14,146 bases of DNA from Chloromonas sp. AAM2 (taxonomy: Eukaryota > Chlorophyta > Chlorophyceae > Chlamydomonadales > Chlamydomonadaceae). Position numbers and translations under genes: made by a program. The first letter of the stretch is position 1. The number at the start of each line of letters is the position of its first letter. The notes under the pieces were generated by a model, which searched no databases, was not told where the DNA came from, and saw only the letters and a program-made list of their open reading frames with translations. Where the stretch lies: the NCBI GenBank assembly GCA_004335635.1, contig QAXH01006190.1, positions 1-14,146 on the forward strand, read 5' to 3'. Positions 10,521 through 14,146 of the stretch are shown piece by piece.

Positions 10521-11283
10521 CGGGAGAGAGAAAAAGAGAAAGGAAGGGGGGAGAAAATGTGTTGTTGATGCCCTCATGTCAACCATTTTGCAGCTGATGC
10601 CATGAGTAGCCATGCATGGCTTGTAATGTCATGTGAACGGCATCATGTAACCCATGCACACCTGCTTGCGCTGTGGCCTGTTCAGACGTCTCGTCCACAG
10701 CTGGTGACAGCAGCTGTGGGAATGGAACTGAGGTGGTGCATGGTTCCCGCACCTGAAAGAAAAGCATGCACGAGTGTACAAGCATGCATGGCGTCTGCAG
10801 TGTGCTCATGCACTGGTGCATGGTAGTTGCACGCATTTGCAGCGGTTGGGTGCCATGGTGGTGGTGCGTGCATGGGCAACACGGCCTCACGAAAGGCTGG
10901 CCTCATTCTCTGCCCGTGCACGCACAGTTGCATGACTGCTGACTGCATCTTGAATAGGTAGCTGCGACTCACTCGTATGCATGCAAGAGCACGGTCGAAC
11001 AGAGAAAACATCGTACCTGGATTGTGCCAGCGCCTTTTGCATTGCTGAAGAGCAACCTGGGAATTGCAGGCGTCACCGGCGCCTGCTGTTGCAGATTCAC
11101 CTCTTCAAGCTGTTGTTGCAACGCTGGAGGTTTTGCTAGGGCTTCCGTGCTCCGCTGCTCAAGGCCTGCGTCATTGCTCCCAGTGCGGACAGTAGCACTC
11201 GAGTCCATAGAAACCCAGGCTGTGTTCAACAGACCTGTCAACCCTTCCAGTAAGACTTTCTTCATTTGGCTGTCGAAGGCTCC
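3779..11283 (-). CDS. Multi-exon divergent Ser/Thr protein kinase with long acidic N-terminal region (gene model)
   Basis: Predicted to phosphorylate Ser/Thr residues of unknown substrates. Exons in transcription order: 11017-11283 (ATG at 11265), 10662-10752, 10240-10379, 9005-9496, 8211-8774, 7081-7956, 6850-6941, 6649-6694, 5909-6352, 5490-5701, 4962-5276, 4275-4440, 3779-3970. From the ATG they total 3879 bases, an intact frame of about 1292 residues ending in TGA at 3779-3781. Every intron is GT-AG and all phases agree. The kinase domain covers about residues 960-1285: K998 (VVK), alpha-C Glu at 1011 or 1016, catalytic D1090 in HCDLKPHN, D1152 in ADLSEA, GTEVYNAAE at 1175-1183, DVWALGC at 1199-1205 and R1271. 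About 950 residues before it are acidic, Gln/Ala/Ser-rich and unassigned. HCDLKP and the TGELLFPG stretch recall CMGC/DYRK kinases, but the family is not settled. Least certain are exon 7 (6850-6941), the 5' end, and whether exons 1-4 belong to a separate gene. Confidence 0.72.
4275..4440 (-). CDS. Kinase gene exon 12: activation-segment end and helix F
   Basis: The acceptor is CACATGCAG|GGGTAC and the donor ATGAAG|GTAGGC; 166 bases, entered in phase 2 and left in phase 0. It encodes GTEVYNAAEM (the GTxxYxAPE region with Ala for Pro) and ADVWALGCMLFELLTGELL, the helix F segment with its conserved Asp and Trp-x-Leu-Gly-Cys, followed by FPG. The last part recalls CMGC kinases. The preceding intron holds the 21-base repeat array. 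Confidence 0.9.
4447..4590. repeat. 21-base tandem repeat inside kinase intron 11
   Basis: Units of GATGCATGTGTGACAACATG plus one base start at 4449, 4470, 4491, 4512, 4533 and 4554, decaying after 4574. The period is a multiple of three and stop-free in frames of both strands, which explains the artificial frames here. It begins only nine bases from the acceptor of exon 12, within the intron at 4441-4961. Confidence 0.92.
4962..5276 (-). CDS. Kinase gene exon 11: catalytic loop and DLS motif
   Basis: The acceptor is TCTGTCCCTTTCCAG|TGTGTT and the donor GGCGAG|GTGAGC; phase 2 at both ends. It carries VAHCDLKPHNVLL, the catalytic loop with Cys in place of the usual Arg of HRD, then about 50 residues rich in Ala, Glu and Gly. 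LLADLSEAC follows, where Asp of DFG is kept but Phe-Gly are Leu-Ser. The catalytic Asp and Asn and the LKP Lys are all present. The Cys recalls HCDLKP of DYRK-type kinases. Confidence 0.9.
5490..5701 (-). CDS. Kinase gene exon 10: alpha-C helix and hinge
   Basis: The acceptor is GCCGTGTGTGCAG|GCATAC and the donor CACTGCG|GTGAGTGCG. The 212 bases are entered in phase 0 and left in phase 2 (CG|T restores Arg). It encodes AYRAERLLQAVAEVVVLEQL, matching kinase alpha-C with two candidate Glu residues, then strands 4 and 5 and a hinge-like LQLFLEPCDCNL. This matches kinase subdomains III to V. Confidence 0.88.
5909..6352 (-). CDS. Kinase gene exon 9: acidic tract plus start of kinase domain
   Basis: The acceptor is TTTCTGCGCTGTCCAG|GTGTAC and the donor GTCAAG|GTGCGT; 148 codons, phase 0. 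It starts with the EWD motif, then runs of five Glu separated by Arg (18-base coding repeat), then a Gln-rich segment. The kinase N-lobe begins near LGTTLASTECSAVRLG, in the place of the glycine loop but with only the outer glycines. It ends at VNIVVK, whose Lys matches the ATP-binding lysine. The intron after this Lys leads directly into the alpha-C helix in exon 10. Confidence 0.85.
6225..6278 (-). repeat. 18-base coding repeat (Glu/Arg tract) in exon 9
   Basis: Three perfect 18-base copies of CTTTCTTCCTCTTCCTCC (plus-strand reading) at 6225, 6243 and 6261 encode EEEEER-type repeats in the kinase protein. The period keeps the frame, so copy number can change without disrupting the gene. Confidence 0.92.
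6649..6694 (-). CDS. Kinase gene exon 8, EWD-motif microexon
   Basis: A 46-base exon between acceptor TTTTTTTGCGCTGAG|GTATTC and donor GAAGAG|GTAGTA. In the only open frame it reads YSSLFHIPEWDSDEE, clearly similar to YKTFPLFDICEWDDDGE at the start of exon 9. That supports it as a genuine, duplicated coding exon. It is entered after two bases of a codon and left in phase 0. The upstream intron carries an 11-base repeat that resembles a branch-point sequence. Confidence 0.6.
6750..6800. repeat. 11-base tandem repeat upstream of exon 8
   Basis: Units of GTCAGCAGTAA start at 6750, 6761, 6772 and 6783, with a partial copy at 6794. On the transcribed strand the unit reads TTACTGCTGAC, which contains a branch-point-like CTGAC. 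The array sits about 55-105 bases upstream of the exon 8 acceptor, followed by a pyrimidine-rich stretch. Confidence 0.9.
6850..6941 (-). CDS. Kinase gene exon 7 (tentative)
   Basis: An exon of phase 0 to phase 2 is needed to link exons 6 and 8. The segment from ACCATCAG|GCTTGT to AAAGAA|GTATGG is 92 bases, open and exactly phase-compatible, and encodes about 31 residues ending in ...ACSKK. However, its 3' half is homologous to DNA that is intronic in two neighbouring duplicated units. An alternative end at GGAGC|GTTTGG (38 bases, edge 6904) also fits the phase. Treat the boundaries as provisional. Confidence 0.4.
7081..7956 (-). CDS. Kinase gene exon 6, largest exon
   Basis: This is the longest clean open stretch in the window: 292 codons between acceptor TTGATTGTGCAG|GTTTGC and donor AGCCAG|GTGAGG, phase 0 on both sides. 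The first half is polar and acidic. Near the middle of the second half a beta-like hydrophobic run (LANIIVIVVVAEAG) is followed by VVYGVEPC and then AAAVVGLAAALVVS. These runs look too short and interrupted for confident membrane segments and could be the core of a small unrecognised fold. The end is Arg-rich. The shorter plus-strand frame across the same DNA has no splice support. Confidence 0.75.
8211..8774 (-). CDS. Kinase gene exon 5, Met/Gly/Ser repeats
   Basis: The acceptor is textbook (TTCGCCCTACCTGTCCAG|GTTCCC) and the donor is CCACAG|GTGAGG; 188 codons, phase 0 at both ends. The centre shows imperfect repeats of about 20 residues built on MQGSYSM, HGSCSM and MQGAVSM. The end is acidic (LTDDLSFEDVGEPQ). 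Probably disordered; no family recognised. It is flanked by introns of 254 and 230 bases. Confidence 0.75.
9005..9496 (-). CDS. Kinase gene exon 4, low-complexity
   Basis: The acceptor is CCTCCTGTGCATGCAG|GCATTT and the donor AACCTG|GTGAGC; the exon is 164 codons, phase 0 on both sides. It begins AFEAYKALCPSCKGS, vaguely like a degraded calcium-loop helix-loop-helix but without the acidic ligands, then becomes Ala/Gly/Ser-rich. Two alternatives exist. An upstream acceptor (GCTGCAG|TGCTTG, edge 9607) would add 37 in-frame, partly hydrophobic codons. A second donor (TAT|GTGAGG, edge 8987) would add six codons, also in phase. The following intron stays open for about 67 codons. Confidence 0.66.
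9670..9768. repeat. CA-rich low-complexity tract in intron 3
   Basis: Repeated CACCCACACACCAACG and CCCTCACACAC elements form an irregular tract at the left edge of the 74-base array. It lies within the intron at 9497-10239. Confidence 0.85.
9769..10132. repeat. 74-base tandem repeat, five units, in intron 3
   Basis: Units beginning TGTTGATTCATGGGTACAAC start at 9769, 9843, 9917, 9991 and 10059. The fourth lacks one CACACA block (68 bases). The rest are nearly identical. Because 74 is not a multiple of three, stop-free translations in several frames look alike but are not proteins. Confidence 0.95.
10136..10252. repeat. 31-base tandem repeat duplicating the exon 3 splice donor
   Basis: Units of GTTCACCTCCCAGGCCAGTC plus ACCTGTTGCCA start at 10141, 10172, 10203 and 10234. 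On the minus strand each contains CTGGGAG|GTGAAC, the 5' splice site of exon 3, and also CAACAG|GTGACT. The rightmost unit overlaps the exon. Only the rightmost CTGGGAG|GTGAAC, or the donor 15 bases further, keeps the reading frame into exon 4. Confidence 0.93.
10240..10379 (-). CDS. Kinase gene exon 3, acidic
   Basis: The acceptor is TCCTTTGCAG|AGACACGG and the donor CTGGGAG|GTGAAC. The 140 bases encode an acidic, Cys-containing segment with EDDDSDSCCDLGPF followed by a helical-looking acidic/Leu stretch (DLEDDLEVLELLSSVL). Phases fit both neighbours. An alternative donor 15 bases on (CAACAG|GTGACT, exon edge at 10225) keeps the frame and adds VNWQQ. The exon's 3' end and donor are duplicated in a 31-base tandem array immediately downstream. 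The upstream intron, 10380-10661, contains a CA/GA microsatellite. Confidence 0.73.
10466..10520. repeat. CA/GA microsatellite in intron 2
   Basis: A pure CA dinucleotide run (10466-10505) passes directly into a GA run (to about 10520) and then purine-rich DNA. On the transcribed strand this is a CT then GT tract in the intron at 10380-10661. Confidence 0.97.
10662..10752 (-). CDS. Kinase gene exon 2
   Basis: The exon has a strong acceptor (CTTTTCTTTCAG|GTGCGG) and a donor AAGCAG|GTGTGC. It is 91 bases long, entered in phase 0 and left in phase 1. The last G joins AG of the next exon to give Glu. It encodes 30 residues rich in Pro, Ser, Thr and acidic residues and probably disordered. The upstream intron is 10753-11016 (264 bases). 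Confidence 0.72.
11017..11283 (-). CDS. Kinase gene exon 1 (or first exon seen)
   Basis: The open frame ends at a good donor, CAG|GTACGATG, with the intron starting at 11016 in phase 0. The first ATG in frame is at 11265, in context AGCCAAATGAAG, and an in-frame TGA lies eight codons upstream, so it can serve as a start. Alternatively the exon starts at an acceptor (TTGACAG|GGAGCC, 11283) and the gene continues to the right; that acceptor lacks a strong pyrimidine tract. From the ATG it encodes 83 residues with a hydrophobic start (MKKVLLEGLTG) and a Gln-rich stretch (LQQQLEEVNLQQQ) that may form a short helix. No family recognised. Confidence 0.6.
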
Positions 11284-12464
11284 CTGTCAATGGTCGAGCA
11301 CTCAAGGCCAGTGGCCCACTGGTCGGTGCGCTCGCCAGCGCGCGCCTAGCTTTGCTGTTTGCCCTTGACGTCCGGGGGGGCCAACATCCGTCCAAGGCGA
11401 GCAAACAAAACAACAGCTGCTGTCGTTGGATATGCGAAGGAGAGAAAATAATGGGCTGCGAGCAGCAGTGATAACGGCTGGATGGCTCCACATAGATTCA
11501 AGTCCGAAGAAGCTTGCATGAAGCATAAAGCCAGAAACCTCCTTGTGCACGTGCATAGTCGGAACTGCTAGGCAGCCGCGTTCAGCGGCACTGCCTACCC
11601 TCGCACAACCTCTTGCATGTGCAGTACGCGCCTTTGCCGTTGCCTGTTGCTGCAGCGGTGCCAAGCACGACATCGCTGTTTTGAACCCGGAGGGAGTACA
11701 ATGGTAGCGTTGGACATGCTCGTTGCTGTATACTGCATACAAATGCACTGACAAATGCATATCCCACGCAGCTGTTTACACACGAAATCTTGTGTTTGTG
11801 ACCACGCAAGGTCTCAAGGACCAGAACTACCTAGGCACAGCGATGGCTCAGATGGACATGCTCAGCATGCGGGCCAGTCCTGACTGGCAGCATATCAAGA
11901 CATGCTTACTTACGTATGTTGAACACATATACATTGATCAGCCGGCGTGGCCACAACAGCGTTCCATTACCAAGCCAGGATAGCTTCAAGACGGCAGCAA
12001 CCATCTGAACATCGGTTTGTCCCTTTCTAGTCCCATTGGGTATCCACAAGTTGACCGGCCTTGTCAGTGGGGCCTTGCATACGCGCAAGACTGGTGCTCG
12101 CAGGCGTCCATGCTGCAGATCCATGCATCCTGATGACGAATGCATGCATACACCCATGCGCCATGCCCATTGTATGCCGTCCCTAACAGCCTCTCATGCT
12201 GCATGCCATGGAATGGGCCGTCAAAGTTTGCGTCCATCATGTTAAAGTGAAGATGTTGGGTCTAGCACCTGGCAGGAGATTGTTTGGCGAGAGCTGCACA
12301 AGGGAGAGCTGCACTCGCATGTCCTGTGAGGGTTGAGGAGGTGAATGCATGGCACCTTTGCCTGCAGGATACACACGAATCCTGATTTAGCCAAAATATA
12401 TAATCCTCAGGAATACTAGTTTACAAGGAGGGAGTGCACACCCTCCTCAAGCGCGCAGATGCAA
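11284..12464. other. 5' flank of kinase gene, weak exon candidates only
   Basis: The promoter should lie here if translation starts at 11265, but I see no convincing core element. Minus-strand frames at 11302-11760 and 11906-12157 are open but lack good donors in the right phase to reach exon 1. A small hairpin GGAGGG/CCCTCC lies near 12428-12447. Confidence 0.35.
11772..11911 (+). CDS. Possible plus-strand exon, unknown protein
   Basis: A segment bounded by ATCCCACGCAG| and |GTATGTTG has one open frame reading VYTRNLVFVTTQGLKDQNYL and then a Met/Ala-rich stretch and SPDWQHIKTCLL. The composition is balanced and non-repetitive, like real protein. A continuation to a terminal exon near 11982 is possible but unconvincing. 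The minus strand here is also open (11906-12157), so the coding strand is undecided. Confidence 0.22.
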
Positions 12465-12697
12465 ATCAAAGGGAAGAGTGTGGTCCACGCCATACTGCAT
12501 GTACAACTCTGCATAGTACAACTCTGCATAGTATGTAATAGTATGCAATAAGCGAGCCGATTATATCATCGTAAGCGAGTTGTACATGCAGTATGGCGTG
12601 GACCACACTCTTCCCACTATGCAATAAGCGAGCCGATTATATCATCGTAAGCGAGTTGTACATGCAGTATGGCGTGGACCACACTCTTCCCTTTGAT
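12465..12697. repeat. Perfect 45-base inverted repeat with duplicated right arm
   Basis: The left arm, 12465-12509 (starts ATCAAAGGGAAGAGTGTGG), is exactly complementary to 12653-12697. A second copy of 39 bases of the right arm lies at 12577-12615 as part of a 76-base direct duplication (12542-12615 and 12618-12691). Next to the left arm GTACAACTCTGCATA is repeated twice (12501-12530). The transcript could fold into one of two long perfect hairpins, with a loop of about 67 or 143 bases. No transposase gene or clear target-site duplication is seen. Confidence 0.93.
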
Positions 12698-13493
12698 AGC
12701 ATTGTGCTGCAGCTACGTCGTTGTTGTACATTCAAACGATGCGCACAATGCTCAATGCAGAGCACCTGGTTTATTTAACCAAATCTGCCACTCACCTCAC
12801 TTTGGAGCGGTTATGCCTGGTCTGCAGGCCACTGCATAAGCGCTGCGTAGGGTAGGCAAGTGATACCAGCTCGCCACTTTAAACACACACAGTCTGGCTA
12901 CACAAGCTTGGAAGCTTCAGCCAAGGGCATTCTTGCCTGGATTGCTGCATGGCTGTGATAATCCAAGGCCAGCAGGTAAGTGCGCTGCGCTCATGCACGC
13001 GCATTACAACCCTAACCCCGACGTTACGAAGCAGCCAGGGTAACTTCAGGATAGAGTTGGCTTAAGCGGCAGCTGACCTGATCCCTACATCCGTTCGCCC
13101 TTCTCCTCGTGCCGCAATGGATACCCAGGAGGTTCAGCGCGTATGCAAGCATGTCTGAGCAAGTTCCGGCCCAACCTCTTCAGCACCCGGCGTCACGCAG
13201 CGAGCACAATGGTCAGCTATTTGTAAACATGGGTGCGTGTCCTGCAGCTGGGATGCGTAGGTATGAACAGCGCTCCAAAAAGCCGACCAGCTCATAAAGT
13301 TTTGCTGCCACCCTTGCTGGACCGCGTAGGGGAGCAGTGTTGGCACGAAGAGCGGAGAGCTTGGACGCAACGGCCTCAAGCGAACAGCAGGGAACGGGCG
13401 CCCGCGTCTCGATCGTGGGTGTGGGCTGGCAGCGGGTTGCAAACCCGATGGCGGGCTAAAGATACCCCATCATTTGGCTCATACCGCCAATGC
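12698..13493. other. Unassigned DNA with isolated splice-like signals
   Basis: A strong donor-like CAG|GTAAGTGCG occurs on the plus strand at 12973, preceded by a short open frame starting MAVIIQGQQ, but I find no matching downstream exon. A minus-strand frame at 13134-13442 contains a protein-like stretch (QQNFMSWSAFWSAVHTYASQ) without clear boundaries. No gene is called. Confidence 0.3.
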
Positions 13494-13592
13494 CTACAAG
13501 CCTTCCTTCACAACCGTTGTTTGCAAAACAATGCCTGAGACATCCCATTGAGCTTGGAGCTGCAGTGGTGTTGTCTGACTTGGCCTGGCTTT
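13494..13592 (-). CDS. Possible terminal exon following the orphan exon
   Basis: From a weak acceptor (ACTGAATGGCAG|AAAGCC) a phase-0 frame of 32 codons runs to TAG at 13494-13496 (starts KARPSQTTPLQLQAQW). It would follow the exon at 13672-13788 after a 79-base intron, shorter than any intron in the kinase gene. There is no similarity support, only frame and splice compatibility. Confidence 0.2.
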   Translation of the reverse strand, partial: KARPSQTTPLQLQAQWDVSGIVLQTTVVKEGL

Positions 13593-13671
13593 CTGCCATT
13601 CAGTGAACAGACTGCATGCAAGAACGCAACACCCATGAAGTGCACACTGCTGGTATGCATTTTTTCATAAC

Positions 13672-13788
13672 CTGACATGCATACATGACGGCTGCAGGAG
13701 TGTTGACATAGACGTGACCCTCATAGCCACCTCCCAGCCCTTTCCTCGACCAGTACCGCTCAAAGTAAGTGACGATGCACACAAAGTT
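13672..13788 (-). CDS. Orphan candidate exon, aromatic/Gly-rich, unknown protein
   Basis: A 39-codon open segment, phase 0 at both ends, lies between acceptor CTGCTACTGATCAG|AACTTT and donor CATGTCAG|GTTATG. The translation is strikingly protein-like, with VTYFERYWSRKGLGGGYEG and then HVYVNTPAAVMYACQ, and without low complexity. I do not recognise the family. It could be an internal exon of a second minus-strand gene entering from the right edge. It could also be an early exon of the kinase gene, since exon 1 can be entered in phase 0 at 11283. Confidence 0.45.
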
Positions 13789-14098
13789 CTGATCAGTAGC
13801 AGTGTCACACTATGCAACATCAGCAAGCAAACACAACTTCATGGCATGGTGTGTCAGGGCACGTGGCCATAATCCACACGATATGAATCTGGTTTATGAC
13901 TCCTTATAAATGCTAAATGTAATGAATCTTGATTGTAATTATACGATAGGGCCAGGGCCTCCAAGAACAGGTCGCACGTGTTTTTGGAAGCAATGACTCA
14001 ATCAATGCGTTCACGACTCGGGAGGATACTGGCCCTAGTTTCCCATAGGAGCCCCTTTTTTGCTGGTTTTTCTCCAGTACATTGTTTTCATTTCGGCA
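13789..14098. other. Unassigned DNA at the right edge
   Basis: No supported frame. The part near 13900-13950 is AT-rich. If the exon at 13672-13788 is real, this is its upstream intron. Confidence 0.4.
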
Positions 14099-14122
14099 GC
14101 CCGACCCTTTTCAGTGTCGGGC
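14099..14122. other. 7-base-pair stem-loop
   Basis: GCCCGAC (14099-14105) and GTCGGGC (14116-14122) form a perfect stem around a 10-base loop. It could be chance or a structured RNA piece; the window ends shortly after, so no context is available. Confidence 0.45.
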
Positions 14123-14146
14123 GTTGTCAGGCTCGAAGCATTGGCG

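Noticed and set aside
12593..12778. Plus-strand frame of 61 codons
   Set aside because: It runs through the duplicated arm of the inverted repeat and repeats the same peptide.
12973..12983. Strong plus-strand donor CAG|GTAAGTGCG as the end of a first exon
   Set aside because: Only a nine-codon frame precedes it and no phase-compatible downstream exon was found.
13425..13447. AGCGGGTTGCAAACCCGA as a tRNA T-arm
   Set aside because: The loop does not fit the TTCRA consensus, and no acceptor, D or anticodon arms are found around it.

Overview
The window looks like nuclear DNA of an intron-rich eukaryote. I read a divergent protein kinase in many short exons on the minus strand, with GT-AG introns whose phases match across 12 junctions. 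The intervening DNA is packed with minisatellites. The low-complexity Ala/Gln/Glu/Ser-rich protein segments, short introns (about 140-740 bases) and dense repeats would suit a green alga (Chlorophyta), but this is inference from style. No diagnostic marker gene is present, and the volvocine-type poly(A) signal TGTAA is absent within 1 kb downstream of the kinase stop codon.

Layout. Positions 1-3778 hold no gene I can support. They carry degenerate repeat arrays (931-1400 and 1435-1808), a clean 25-base array (2770-2869) and unassigned DNA. Positions 3779-11283 (minus strand) hold one gene model of 13 exons and 12 introns, about 1292 residues if it starts at the ATG at 11265. The kinase domain is C-terminal, in the last five exons (3779-6352). 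It keeps the ATP-site Lys, the catalytic Asp and Asn and the metal-binding Asp, but with unusual motifs: HCD for HRD, DLS for DFG, AAE for APE, and a glycine loop nearly without glycine. The N-terminal two thirds are acidic and low-complexity and resemble no family I know. Positions 11284-14146 hold weak exon candidates on both strands, a perfect 45-base inverted repeat with a duplicated arm (12465-12697), and a well-formed orphan minus-strand exon (13672-13788) rich in Tyr, Trp and Gly.

Repeats and gene structure are intertwined. One intron holds a 74-base and a 31-base array, and the 31-base array copies the exon's own 5' splice site four times. Another intron holds a 21-base array. Tandem duplication of a segment near 6444-6941 seems to have produced sibling exons encoding an EWD-type acidic motif. 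An 11-base array reiterates a branch-point-like sequence upstream of one acceptor. I see no CRISPR array, rRNA, tRNA, bacterial operon or complete transposon. The most useful leads are the kinase's odd motifs, the splice-site and exon duplications, and the 12.5-kb hairpin.
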